Shown here piece after piece: positions 45,106 to 56,075 of a stretch of 64,000 nt of DNA. The notes below the pieces were generated by a model that was given only the letters and a program-made list of their open reading frames with translations, searched no databases and was not told the origin of the DNA. The position numbers and the translations under genes are program-made. The DNA is from Brevundimonas sp. A19_0 (GTDB taxonomy: Bacteria > Pseudomonadota > Alphaproteobacteria > Caulobacterales > Caulobacteraceae). Location of the stretch: NCBI RefSeq assembly GCF_017744255.1, contig NZ_JAGHQP010000002.1:1-64000 (forward strand), given 5' to 3'. Within the stretch, counting starts at the first letter, position 1. Each line of letters opens with the position of its first letter.

Positions 45106-45138
45106 ATACTTGACTGCTGTAGTAGGACTTTCTAAGTG
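45106..45138 (+). promoter_or_regulatory. IscR-type operator and promoter of the suf operon
   Basis: ATACTTGACTGCTGTAGTAG (45106-45125) follows the E. coli IscR type-1 pattern (ATASYYGACTRWWWYAGTC) with a few mismatches in the centre and right arm. A -35 box TTGACT (45110-45115) lies inside it, with a weak -10 TAAGTG at 45133. Holo-IscR bound here would block RNA polymerase, giving autorepression when Fe-S supply is adequate. Confidence 0.65.
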
Positions 45139-45243
45139 CCGGTACCCCGAGGGCGCGGCGGCGAAGGCGCGGGTTCTAACACACCTGATCGCCTGTGCGC
45201 GGGAAAATTGCCCGTCTGTGCGCGCAAATGAGGAAGGTGCGGG

Positions 45244-45732
45244 ATGCGACTGTCGACGAAGGGACGCTATGCTGTGATGGCGATGGCCGATCTGGCGCGG
45301 AACGGCCGTGCCCAGGACGGATCGGCTCGTTCGGTGTCGCTGTCCGAGATCGCCCAGCGCCAGGAAATTTCGCTCAGCTACCTTGAGCAATTGTTCGCCC
45401 GGCTGCGGCGTTGCGGCCTTGTGAAGAGCGTGCGCGGACCCGGCGGGGGCTATCGTCTGGCGCGCGCACCGTCCGAGACCGTGGTCGCCGACATCGTTCT
45501 GGCCGTCGACGAGCCGATCCGCGCCACCCGCTGCGTCGCCCATGCCTCGCCGCGCGGCTGCATGGCCTCGGGCGAACGCTGCATCACCCATAATCTCTGG
45601 GAAGATCTGGGGGCCGAGATCCACGCCTATCTGGCCGGCGTGTCGCTCGAGGACGTTGTTCTGAACCGCACGGGCGCGCGCCGTCGCTCGCCGTGTGCCG
45701 GGGCCCCGGCCAGCGTGGGAGCCGCCGCATGA
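45244..45732 (+). CDS. iscR: Rrf2 family Fe-S-sensing regulator IscR
   Basis: A 162-residue winged-helix repressor: MRLSTKGRYAVMAMADLA, recognition region EISLSYLEQLFARLRRCGLV, the wing GPGGGYRLAR, and three cluster cysteines (about 97, 106, 113) followed by His116 in ERCITHNLW. First gene of the suf operon; the next gene starts in its stop codon (ATGA). An IscR-like operator is about 105-140 bases upstream. RirA-like proteins share the fold, but the Cys/His set fits IscR. Confidence 0.94.
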   Translation: MRLSTKGRYAVMAMADLARNGRAQDGSARSVSLSEIAQRQEISLSYLEQLFARLRRCGLVKSVRGPGGGYRLARAPSETVVADIVLAVDEPIRATRCVAHASPRGCMASGERCITHNLWEDLGAEIHAYLAGVSLEDVVLNRTGARRRSPCAGAPASVGAAA

Positions 45733-46852
45733 CCGTCTATCTCGACTACAACGCCTCGGCCCTGATCCGTCCCGAGGTCCAGGCCCTGGTCACCCAGATC
45801 ATGGCCGAGGGCGGCAACCCCAATGCCGTCCACGCAAAGGGCCGTCGCGCCCGTGCTCATATCGAGACCGCCCGCACGCGCGTCGCCGATCTGGTCGGCG
45901 CCGATCCGACGGCTGTCATCTTCTCCTCCGGCGGGACCGAATCGAATGCCCAGGCCGTGGCCAGCGCCATTGCGGCGGGCTGCGAGCGGCTGATCGTTTC
46001 GGCTACCGAGCACCCCTGCGTGGCCGAGGCCGCCGCCATGTCATCCGTGCCGGTCGAGACCTTGCCGGTCGATGCCAACGGTCAGGTCGATCTGGACTGG
46101 CTGGCCGGGGCGCTGAAGCGCCCGGGCCGGGCCATGGTCGCCATCCACCATGCCAATAACGAAAGCGGCGTCATCCAGCCGATCGCCGAAGCCCGCGCCC
46201 TGGTCACCGGGGCCGGTGGCTGGCTGCACGTCGACGCGATCCAGTCGGCCGGCAAGATCACGGTCGACATGCGCGAACTGGGCGCGGACTCCCTGACCCT
46301 GTCGGGGCACAAGCTGGGTGGCCTCCAGGGCGTCGGTGCCCTGGTGATGGGCGAGGGGCGCAGCGCGGTTCGCATCCTGCACGGCGCGGGTCAGGAGCGC
46401 GGCTTCCGCGCCGGCACCGAAAACGTCCCGGGCATCGCCGCCTTTGGCATCGCCGCCGAATGCGCTGTCCGTGACCTGGCGCATGACCATTCCGCCTGGC
46501 GCGACGCCGCCGCCGAGCGCCTCAAGGTCGAGGGCGCGGTCGTGGTGGGCGAGGGCGCGCCCCGCCTGCCCAACACCCTGTTCGTGACCACCGAGGGCTG
46601 GGACAGCCCGCAACAGTTGATCAGCCTCGACCTCAAGGGGGTGATGGTCTCGGCCGGCAGCGCCTGCTCGTCGGGCAAGACCAGGCCGTCCAAGACCATG
46701 GTCGCCATGGGGCTGGAGCCGCTGGCCACCTTCGCCATCCGCGTCTCGGGGGGCTGGGGCACGACCGAGGCCGACTGGCAGGCCTTTGCTGACGCCTGGT
46801 GCGAGGCCCGCGCCCGCGTGCGCGCCCGCCAGCCCGTCGAGGAGATCGCCTG

Positions 46853-46853
<1 letters not shown>
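45729..46853 (+). CDS. cysteine desulfurase, NifS/IscS group
   Basis: A 374-residue PLP enzyme taking sulfur from cysteine. [18 protein letters not shown] start, [21 protein letters not shown], the PLP lysine in [13 protein letters not shown], and the longer active-site loop of group I enzymes, [17 protein letters not shown], with catalytic Cys. The start at 45729 overlaps iscR. The same operon also has a SufS-type desulfurase, a dual arrangement common in alphaproteobacterial suf operons. Confidence 0.96.
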
Positions 46854-48315
<1,462 letters not shown>

Positions 48316-48319
<4 letters not shown>

Positions 48320-48682
48320 GTGTTCTAACCATCACTCAACGCGCCAAGAGCCATGGCGTGAAGATTCGTCACGAGGTCGATAAGTTCGCCGTGGAAGCTG
48401 CCGAGAAATATTTCAAGCGAGTTTGCGAGCGCGCTGAGGAGTTTGAGAAATCGGGCGAGCCGGCCGACGTGGTTGCGCGTGCATCGATCCTGAAATGTTC
48501 GTCGCAAAGGGTCGATTTGCAGGCCTGCCTCTATGCCTTTTTTCGCGATCATGCCGGTGGAGGTGGGGGTGACCTCGACGCTCTTTTGGAGCGAGCCCAA
48601 GAATTGGTCGATTTCTTCGAGCGCGATTTGGACGAGTTGCTGCTCGTCTCGGTCGTCGAGTTTCGTGTAGCCCGGATTGAAG

Positions 48683-48690
<8 letters not shown>
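48316..48690 (+). CDS. uncharacterised 124-residue protein between sufB and sufC
   Basis: Starts with GTG overlapping the sufB stop (GTGA) and ends eight bases inside sufC, so it is embedded in the suf translation chain. Sequence [20 protein letters not shown] then a largely helical, charged protein ([20 protein letters not shown]), a Cys-containing [20 protein letters not shown], a Gly run and [20 protein letters not shown]. No signal, membrane segment or known Fe-S motif. Base composition is clearly less GC-rich than sufB and sufC. I do not recognise the family. Confidence 0.8.
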
Positions 48691-49428
<738 letters not shown>

Positions 49429-49432
<4 letters not shown>

Positions 49433-50451
49433 CCTTGACCGCCGCCTTCAATCTCAACGACCCGGCGACCTTCCCCTCGCGGCGGACCGAGGCGTGGAAG
49501 TACAGCGACGTGCGTCGCTATATGCGCGATGCGCCGCCGCCGTCTCCGCCGGGCCGGGTGGAAGGCGCGGGGCCCTTCTATGAGCTGGGCGGCGACGGCC
49601 TGGTGTTCGTGAACGGCCGGGCCGTGGGCGCCGACGCCTATGTCGCATTCGGGGACCACACCCTGCGCCTGCGCTTCATCTCGGATGCCAGCGGCACCGG
49701 CCACACGGCCACCGCCCGCATTTCCGCCCGTCCGGGCTCGACCCTGCTGCTGCTCGAAAGCCATGAGGGCCAGGGGGCGGCCTATGCCGCGCACAACCGG
49801 CTCAGCATCGACGTCCCGTCGGGCGCCGCCGTTCACCGGATCGTCCTGACCGACGAGCCCGCCGACAGCCTGTCGATTACCCAGGCCGAGGTCACGGTGG
49901 GCGAGGGGGCCATCTTTCACCAGACCCTGATCGCGACCGGCGGCCGCCTCCAGCGGCTGGAAACCCATGTGCATCACGCCGGTCATGGCGCCGATGTGCG
50001 TCTGGACGGCCTCTATCGACTGACCGATAGCCGCCATGCGGACCTGACCAGCGTCGTCACCCACGCGGGCCCTGACGGCCTGACCTCGCAGCTGGCCAAG
50101 GGCGTCGTGACCGACACGGCACGCGGCGTCTTCCAGGGCCGGATCGTGGTCGAGCGCGGGGCCGACGGCACCGATGCCCGCATGGGCCACCACGCCCTGA
50201 TCCTGTCGGACCGCGGCGAGGTCGACGCCAAGCCCGAGCTGATCATCTATGCCGACGACGTGCAGTGCGCCCATGGCAACACGGTCGGCGCGCTGGACGA
50301 AACCGCCCTGTTCTACATGCAGCAGCGGGGCCTTTCGGCCGAGGAGGCGAGGGCGCTGCTGACCGAGGCCTTCCTGATGGAGGTCGTCGACCGCATCGAC
50401 CACGAAGGGGCACGAGAGGAGGTCCGCGCATGGCTGACGGCACGCTCATGA
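49429..50451 (+). CDS. sufD: Fe-S cluster assembly protein SufD
   Basis: A 340-residue SufB paralog that pairs with SufB in SufBC2D. Seen: FPSRRTEAWKYSDVRRYM near the N-terminus, GRIVVERGADGTDARM, LILSDRGEVDAKPELIIYAD, CAHGNTVGALDETALFYMQQ and RGLSAEEARALLTEAFLMEV. GTG start overlapping the sufC stop. Shorter than E. coli SufD, as usual in alphaproteobacteria. Confidence 0.96.
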
Positions 50452-51674
50452 CCCGCAGCGGCTTCGACGCTGACGCTGCCCGCGCCCAATTCCCCATCCT
50501 GTCGCGGCAGGTGAACGGCAAGCCGCTGGTCTATCTGGACTCGGCCGCCTCGGCGCAGAAGCCGCGCGCCGTCATCGACGCCCTGACGGCGGCGATGGAG
50601 GGCAGCTACGCCAACGTCCACCGGGGCCTGCACACCCTCGCCAATGAAACCACCGAGGCCTTCGAGGCCGCGCGCGAGACCGTCGCCCGATATCTGAACG
50701 CGCCCTCGGCGGACCAGATTGTCTGGACGCGGGGCGGCACCGAGGCGATCAATCTGGTCGCCGCCGGTATCGGCCAATCCATCCAGCCCGGCGACGAAAT
50801 CCTCGTCAGCCAGATGGAGCACCACTCCAACATCGTGCCCTGGCACATGCTGCGCGAACGCAAGGGCGCGGTGCTGAAGTGGATTCCCGTGCGCGACGAC
50901 GGCAGCCTCGACATGCAGGCCTGTGCCGACCTGCTGGGCCCAAAGACGAAGATCGTTGCCGTCACCCACATGTCCAATGTGCTGGGCACCCTCAACCCGG
51001 TGGCCGAGATCAGCCGCCTCGCCCAAGCGGCGGGCGCCCGCGTGCTGATCGACGGGTGCCAGGGCGCGGTGCACGCCTCGCCTGACGTTCAGGCGCTGGG
51101 CTGTGACTGGTATGTCCTGACCGGCCACAAGCTGTTCGGCCCGACCGGCATCGGCGCCCTCTACGGCACGGCCGAAGCGCTGGAGTCCCTGCCGCCCTAT
51201 CAGGGGGGCGGCGAGATGATCGAGTCCGTCACCCAGGACCGCGTCACCTATGCCAAGCCGCCCCAGCGGTTCGAGGCCGGCACGCCGCCGATCCTCGAGG
51301 CCATCGGTCTGGGCGCGGCGCTCGACTGGTATTCGACCTTTGATCCCGCCGCCGTTCACGCCCACGAGGCCGCGCTTCTGGACCGCGTGCGGGAGCGGCT
51401 GTCGGGGCTGAACTGGCTGACCGAGATCGGCACGGCGCCCGGCAAGGGGGCCATCTTCACCTTCACCGTCGACGGCGCCCACGCCCACGACATCGCCCAG
51501 GTGCTGGATCGCTATGGCGTCGCCGTGCGGGCCGGCCTCCACTGCGCCGAGCCGCTGGCGGCCCGTTTTGGCCTGACGTCGAGCACGCGGGCCAGTTTCG
51601 CCCTATATAATACGATCGAGGACGCCGACGCCTTTGCCGACGCCCTCATCAAGGCCAGGGAATTCTTCGTTTAG
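50430..51674 (+). CDS. sufS: cysteine desulfurase SufS
   Basis: Group II desulfurase of 414 residues. VYLDSAASAQKPRAVIDAL, ANVHRGLHTLANETTEAFE, ILVSQMEHHSNIVPWHML, PLP lysine in VLTGHKLFGPTGIGAL, and the short Cys loop AVRAGLHCAEPLAARFGL. The ATG at 50430 is preferred because AGGAGG lies seven bases upstream; an ATG at 50448 forms ATGA with the sufD stop and is an alternative. No sufE is seen here, so the sulfur acceptor is not identified in the window. Confidence 0.96.
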   Translation: MADGTLMTRSGFDADAARAQFPILSRQVNGKPLVYLDSAASAQKPRAVIDALTAAMEGSYANVHRGLHTLANETTEAFEAARETVARYLNAPSADQIVWTRGGTEAINLVAAGIGQSIQPGDEILVSQMEHHSNIVPWHMLRERKGAVLKWIPVRDDGSLDMQACADLLGPKTKIVAVTHMSNVLGTLNPVAEISRLAQAAGARVLIDGCQGAVHASPDVQALGCDWYVLTGHKLFGPTGIGALYGTAEALESLPPYQGGGEMIESVTQDRVTYAKPPQRFEAGTPPILEAIGLGAALDWYSTFDPAAVHAHEAALLDRVRERLSGLNWLTEIGTAPGKGAIFTFTVDGAHAHDIAQVLDRYGVAVRAGLHCAEPLAARFGLTSSTRASFALYNTIEDADAFADALIKAREFFV

Positions 51675-51676
51675 GC

Positions 51677-52063
51677 ATGGACGATCGCATCACCCAAAGT
51701 CCGGATTTCGCCGAAAGCTGGGACGCGCCGCAAAAGAGCGCCCTCGGCCAGGCCGAGCTCGACCGCCTGACCGATGATCTGGTCGCGGCGCTCAAGACCG
51801 TGTTCGACCCGGAAATCCCGGTCGACATCTATGAGCTGGGCCTGATCTACAAGGTCGATGTCTCGGACGACCGCGACGTGCTGGTCGAGATGACCCTGAC
51901 GGCGCCCGGCTGTCCCGTCGCCGGCGAAATGCCCGGCTGGGTCGAGGATGCCGTCATGACCGTCGACGGTGTGCGCTCGGCAAAGGCCAATCTGGTGTTC
52001 GACCCGCCCTGGGACCCCTCCAAGATGAGCGATGAGGCCAAGCTGGCCCTCAACATGTTCTGA
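51677..52063 (+). CDS. sufT: SufT (DUF59/MIP18 family Fe-S assembly factor)
   Basis: A 128-residue DUF59 protein: ALKTVFDPEIPVDIYELGLI and MTLTAPGCPVAGEMPGWVED with the conserved Cys, then VFDPPWDPSKMSDEAKLALN. DUF59 proteins help mature Fe-S enzymes in bacteria and in the eukaryotic CIA pathway. Two bases separate it from sufS and three from the A-type carrier gene, so it belongs to the same operon. Confidence 0.95.
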   Translation: MDDRITQSPDFAESWDAPQKSALGQAELDRLTDDLVAALKTVFDPEIPVDIYELGLIYKVDVSDDRDVLVEMTLTAPGCPVAGEMPGWVEDAVMTVDGVRSAKANLVFDPPWDPSKMSDEAKLALNMF

Positions 52064-52066
52064 TCC

Positions 52067-52450
52067 ATGACCGACCTGACCGCCACCCGACCCGCCCGCC
52101 GTCCCCGTCCCCAGGCCGTCCGCCTGACCGAGGCCGCCGCCGCGCGCGTCCGCGACCTGACCGAAGGCGCCGCCGGCCCCTGCGTGGGCTTGCGCGTCGG
52201 CATCAAGAACGGCGGCTGCGCGGGACAGGAATACACCGTCGACTATGCCGAGCGGATCGAACCGCTGGACGAGGTGGTCGAGGACAAGGGCGCCCGCATC
52301 CTGATCGATCCCAAGGCGGTCCTGTTCCTGATCGGCAGCGAGATCGATTTCCAGGTCACGGATCTGGCGTCGAAATTCGTGTTCAACAACCCGAACCAGA
52401 CCGACGCCTGCGGCTGCGGCGAGAGCGTGACCCTGACGCCGGCCAAATGA
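52067..52450 (+). CDS. sufA: A-type Fe-S carrier protein (SufA/ErpA family)
   Basis: A 127-residue A-type carrier that hands clusters from the scaffold to apoproteins. The three cluster cysteines are present: one in LRVGIKNGGCAGQEYTV and the CGC pair in TDACGCGESVTL. An Arg/Pro-rich N-terminus precedes VRLTEAAAARVRDL. Last gene of the suf operon; the convergent gene ends four bases further on. SufA is preferred over IscA or ErpA by context. Confidence 0.94.
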   Translation: MTDLTATRPARRPRPQAVRLTEAAAARVRDLTEGAAGPCVGLRVGIKNGGCAGQEYTVDYAERIEPLDEVVEDKGARILIDPKAVLFLIGSEIDFQVTDLASKFVFNNPNQTDACGCGESVTLTPAK

Positions 52451-52454
52451 TGAG

Positions 52455-53030
52455 TCACTCCTCGCGCGGCACCAGATAGGCCAGCATTGTCTGACGCTGA
52501 TGCTGGCGGACCAGCACCATCTGCATGCCACGCTCCGTCAGACTGGTGATCATCACACGTTCAAAGGTGGCGCGGCGCACAGGCTCGCGACCTTCGGGGG
52601 TGTCGATCCAGGCGAATACCGATGTGTCCTTCTGGCGGAAAAAGCTCTGGCCGAGGTACCGTCCCACCGCACGTCTTGCGGGCCGATGGTCACCCGGCTC
52701 CGCGGAAAGATAGCAACGATCCTGCGGTGCCCTTCCGCCCCCGTATCCCCAAATGGAGGCTTCCTTCGTCAGGACGCGGTATTCCACGCCGCCCTCGACC
52801 TTGACCCAGACATTCAGGCCCTGCCCTTGAAACAGGTCGTCCGGGACCAGTTCCCCGGCTGGCTCATATCCTCGCTCGAGGGCGATCTGCTCGGCGATTA
52901 CCGGATCCGCGTGCCAGTCCAGGCAGACAGCCTTGAACTCCTCAAACACGTCGGGTGCATCGGGGGCTACCGCAACCGATGCCGACAGGGTGAACCCGAT
53001 CAAAGTCGCCATGCAGCCGCGAAATAGCAT
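52455..53030 (-). CDS. hypothetical exported protein
   Basis: A 191-residue ORF with a signal peptide (MLFRGCMATLIGFTLSASVA), an early Cys in FKAVCLDWHADP, a Gly-rich stretch with Cys (GGGRAPQDRCYLSAEP), and a C-terminal beta-rich half. The ATG at 53030 with GAGGGG eight bases upstream is preferred over a start five codons earlier. Composition is less GC-rich than sufA or plsC. I do not recognise a family. Convergent with sufA, divergent from the small Cys-rich protein gene. Confidence 0.75.
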   Translation of the reverse strand: MLFRGCMATLIGFTLSASVAVAPDAPDVFEEFKAVCLDWHADPVIAEQIALERGYEPAGELVPDDLFQGQGLNVWVKVEGGVEYRVLTKEASIWGYGGGRAPQDRCYLSAEPGDHRPARRAVGRYLGQSFFRQKDTSVFAWIDTPEGREPVRRATFERVMITSLTERGMQMVLVRQHQRQTMLAYLVPREE

Positions 53031-53152
53031 TGCTCTACCCCTCACCCGGAAAGCCAGCCGCCTTACTTGTATCGTTGTTATGCAGGATGGACAACCTGAG
53101 GTTTTTTGCGTACTGTGGGGGTGGGATTAACGCCCGTGGGGAGGATGAGAAT

Positions 53153-53368
53153 ATGCGGAACCTGAAACAGATTGGTGCTGGCGTCTTTTCTGCAGCCATC
53201 GTTGTGATGAGCCCGCTCGCTGCGCACGCGGAATGTGGACCTTGTATGACGGCGTGCGAGACGCTGCACCCGAATGACGGGACACCCGACAGCTGGTTTG
53301 CCTATATGGCGTGTGCGGCTGGCTGCTTCGATAGCAATGGTTTCCCCTGCCAGGGCGGCACTGGCTGA
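53153..53368 (+). CDS. small secreted protein with twin CX3C motifs
   Basis: A 71-residue precursor: signal peptide MRNLKQIGAGVFSAAIVVMS... cut after AHA, leaving a mature chain of about 45 residues with six cysteines. CGPCMTAC and CAAGC contain two CX3C units (CMTAC and CAAGC) 18 residues apart, plus an extra N-terminal Cys and a later Cys near the GGTG end. Two CX3C units usually mark a disulfide-linked helical hairpin. The ATG at 53153 has GGAG upstream. Function unknown; the next gene is 11 bases away. Confidence 0.75.
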   Translation: MRNLKQIGAGVFSAAIVVMSPLAAHAECGPCMTACETLHPNDGTPDSWFAYMACAAGCFDSNGFPCQGGTG

Positions 53369-53379
53369 CCCCTGCGGAT

Positions 53380-54120
53380 ATGTCGTCGCCCTCGCGCTTC
53401 ACTGCATTGCTCGCTGCAATGTGGGCTGCGGCGGCCTGTAGCAGTGATGCTGGAGGGCTTTCGGACAGTCCGCCAGCTTTTGACCGGGCAATAGAGCTTT
53501 TGCCCGGCTTTACGGCATCGGCCCGCGAAAGCTGCGCGTCTCTGAGCGGATACCGGCCGCCGCAGGTCGGAATGGTCTTTGTCTACGCCAGGGAAGATGG
53601 AGTGCGGGTCAGCCAGACGATAGAAGCGGTGTCTGGCAGCATCATCGAGAGTTCCTATCGCCCGCTTTCTTGGGCGGTCGCGGACGCCCTCCCCGAACAG
53701 AACCGGATTATGACCCAGCGGACGGTGGCTGGTCTGGTGCCTGCAGGGGGGACCGGCCCAACCGGTCGGGAGATCGTTTTCGAACGCCCGGTCACTGAAG
53801 CGTTGCGGACGCTCGACGTGGGCCAGGTTGTTTCAGTCGGCATGACCGAGACCAGCCGCTTTGGCGGCAAGACGATGCGGCTCAACCTGCCAGTAGTCAT
53901 CCGGTATGAGGCTTGCGGCGTGTTGAGGATGGGAGAGGTTGACGAGCCTGTTCGGGTCTATCGTGTATCGTCGGCGGGCCGCAGCCGGACGCGAGAGGGT
54001 ATCGATGCTGTCCGCCGCTCGGAGACGGCAATCTACCTGTCCGACCGAGCCGGCTTTCCTCTCGCCTATCAGGGCCAGAACGTCACTGTGGCTGAATCTG
54101 CTCAGAAGCCCCCGGGTTAG
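53380..54120 (+). CDS. putative lipoprotein, function unknown
   Basis: A 246-residue exported protein whose signal ends MWAAAACSSDAGG; the Cys after a hydrophobic stretch could be lipidated, though AAAC is a weak lipobox. The mature part is beta-rich with cysteines in RESCASLSGY and YEACGVLRM. No family recognised. It starts 11 bases after the small Cys-rich gene and is probably co-transcribed with it. Composition is less GC-rich than plsC next door. It ends overlapping the convergent plsC by four bases. Confidence 0.78.
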   Translation: MSSPSRFTALLAAMWAAAACSSDAGGLSDSPPAFDRAIELLPGFTASARESCASLSGYRPPQVGMVFVYAREDGVRVSQTIEAVSGSIIESSYRPLSWAVADALPEQNRIMTQRTVAGLVPAGGTGPTGREIVFERPVTEALRTLDVGQVVSVGMTETSRFGGKTMRLNLPVVIRYEACGVLRMGEVDEPVRVYRVSSAGRSRTREGIDAVRRSETAIYLSDRAGFPLAYQGQNVTVAESAQKPPG

Positions 54121-54923
54121 CCTGCCGTTTCCCGCCTGACCTCGTCCGGCGTCGGCACCTGGACCGCCGGGGTCACCGGCAGGCCGGTGGCCTCGGCCAC
54201 CAGTTCGGCGGTGCGGGCCTCGACCGCCGCTTCCAGCCGCTCCATGAACTCATCCTTGGGCAGGCCGATCGGCAGGGGTTCCAGGAACTCCAGCACCGCC
54301 GTGCCGGGCCGTTTCAGAAACTGCTCCTGCGGCCAGAACAGGCCCAGATTGGTCGCCACCGGCACGACCGGCATGTCGAAGTCGCGGTACATGTGCCAGA
54401 CACCACTGCGATAGCGGAACTTCTCGCCGACCTTCGCCAGATTGCCCTCGGGATAGATCAGGATGCGGCGCCCCTCGGCGCGGGCGTCCTCGGCCCGGCG
54501 CTTCAGGGCCGCGCGCGCTTCATGCCCCCCGCAGTTGTTCACGACGATGGCGCCCAGCTTGCGCAGCACCGTGCCCAGCAGCGGGAATTTCTCCAGATGG
54601 TCGCCGGTCACAAAGGCCAGGTCGGGGAACTGGTTGTAGACCGAATAGCCGTCGCCCCAGCTCTGGTGCTTGGCCGCGACGATGAAGGCCCCCTCGGGCA
54701 GGCGCTCGCGCCCCCGCACCGTCACGCGGATGCCGGCCAGCAGGCGCATGGCCTGCACCATGCGATGCACATAGCGGCGGATGATCCAGCCGGTCGCGCC
54801 GCGTCCCGGCAGCAAGGCCGCGAACACGGCCGCCAGACAGTACAGGATCGACAGCGTCCAGTAGGCCGCGGCAAAGGCCAGGCTGCGGGGTCGGCTGAAC
54901 GGCGCCAGTCGTCCGGCGTCCAC
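54117..54923 (-). CDS. plsC: 1-acyl-sn-glycerol-3-phosphate acyltransferase
   Basis: Makes phosphatidic acid from lysophosphatidate at the inner membrane. About 268 residues with an N-terminal membrane segment (AYWTLSILYCLAAVFAALLP), the HX4D catalytic motif in AAKHQSWGD, and the acceptor motif ILIYPEGNLAKVG (EGN where many have EGT). PVVPVATNLG is the usual block IV. Start is uncertain: GTG at 54923 just after the stop of the upstream gene, or TTG at 54944 overlapping it. Confidence 0.92.
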   Translation of the reverse strand: MDAGRLAPFSRPRSLAFAAAYWTLSILYCLAAVFAALLPGRGATGWIIRRYVHRMVQAMRLLAGIRVTVRGRERLPEGAFIVAAKHQSWGDGYSVYNQFPDLAFVTGDHLEKFPLLGTVLRKLGAIVVNNCGGHEARAALKRRAEDARAEGRRILIYPEGNLAKVGEKFRYRSGVWHMYRDFDMPVVPVATNLGLFWPQEQFLKRPGTAVLEFLEPLPIGLPKDEFMERLEAAVEARTAELVAEATGLPVTPAVQVPTPDEVRRETAG

Positions 54924-54927
54924 GGTG

Positions 54928-55980
54928 TCAGGCGGCCTGTTCAAGCTGGTCCGCGTCGGTCACCCGGTTCCGCCCGGCCCGCTTGGAGGCATAGAGCGCG
55001 GCGTCGGCCCGCTCCAGCAGCGAGGACGGCGTCTCTTCGGGACGAAGTCGGGCATAGCCCGCCGAAATGGTCACGGCGCCCAGTTCGTCATTGGTCGACC
55101 GTCGCCGCAGCGCGCGCGAGGCGATTTCCTTGAGCACCGACTTCAGCGCCTGATCGACGGCCGCCGTGCTTTCGTCGGGGAAGATCATGGCGAACTCCTC
55201 ACCGCCATAGCGGGCCGCGAGGCGGGGCGAGCGGGCCGACCGGCCCAGCACACTGGCCACATAGCGCAGCACCTGATCGCCGGTCTGGTGGCCCCAGGTA
55301 TCGTTGAACCGCTTGAAATGATCGATGTCGATGACGGCGAGCGTCAGCGCCTTGCCCGTCGCGTGGGCCGCGTCGACCGACCCCTCGAGGTGTTCGTCGA
55401 ACGCCTTGCGGTTGGCCAGATTGGTCAGGGCGTCGGTCATGGCGTCGCGGCGCACCTGTTCCAGGTGTTCGCGCAGCTTGGCGACCTCGCGGGTCGAGTG
55501 TTCCAGCTGCTGTTCCAGCGCACTGTTCTGGCTCTTGGCCTTGTGGGTTGCGTCAGCCAGGGTGCTGACCAGGGTCTTGAGCGTCTCGGGGCTTTCCACC
55601 GCGTCCATGCGTCCGCTGGCATCGGCCAGGGTCACGCCGTATTCGACCTGGGACTTGTGGGCATTGGCGATGGTGGTCGCGACGGTGGACAGTTCCTTGT
55701 CAAGCATGCGCCCGGCGTCGCGGATTTCCTCGTTCAGACGTCCGCGCGGCAGATATTCCGAGGCCAGCATCTCGGAGGTCGACTCCGAGAACGGCTCCTG
55801 CGCCGCCAGGATGCGCCGGATCTCCCGGCCCAGCGCCCCTTCCGGATCGCCGAGATAGTGCAGCCACAGTTCGAAATTGACGGGGGTCGGCCACACACCG
55901 GCCGCTTCCATGTCGTCGAGCACGCGCCGGGCCAGCCCATAGGCTTCAGGCCCTCGCACCGTGGTGTCGACCTTGGTCAT
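54928..55980 (-). CDS. GGDEF diguanylate cyclase
   Basis: A 350-residue soluble protein: an N-terminal helical region (residues 1-150), a coiled-coil-like segment (NSALEQQLEHSTREVAKL, about 150-175), then a GGDEF domain with DALTNLANRKAFDEHL, IDIDHFKRFNDTWGH and the active site ARYGGEEFAMIF. The RxxD inhibitory site expected just before it is RSPR here, without the Asp, so product inhibition may be lost. Next to rhlE and a few kb from suf, matching my recollection of the Caulobacter dgcB neighbourhood; orthology to DgcB is inference. Confidence 0.94.
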   Translation of the reverse strand: MTKVDTTVRGPEAYGLARRVLDDMEAAGVWPTPVNFELWLHYLGDPEGALGREIRRILAAQEPFSESTSEMLASEYLPRGRLNEEIRDAGRMLDKELSTVATTIANAHKSQVEYGVTLADASGRMDAVESPETLKTLVSTLADATHKAKSQNSALEQQLEHSTREVAKLREHLEQVRRDAMTDALTNLANRKAFDEHLEGSVDAAHATGKALTLAVIDIDHFKRFNDTWGHQTGDQVLRYVASVLGRSARSPRLAARYGGEEFAMIFPDESTAAVDQALKSVLKEIASRALRRRSTNDELGAVTISAGYARLRPEETPSSLLERADAALYASKRAGRNRVTDADQLEQAA

Positions 55981-56075
55981 ACGTCATTTCCCCCGAAACC
56001 GGCGCCCCGTTCTGGGTCGCTTTCCCGACATTAGGCCGCGAAGCGTAACAGCGGGTTAAACGCGGGAGCCGGTCG

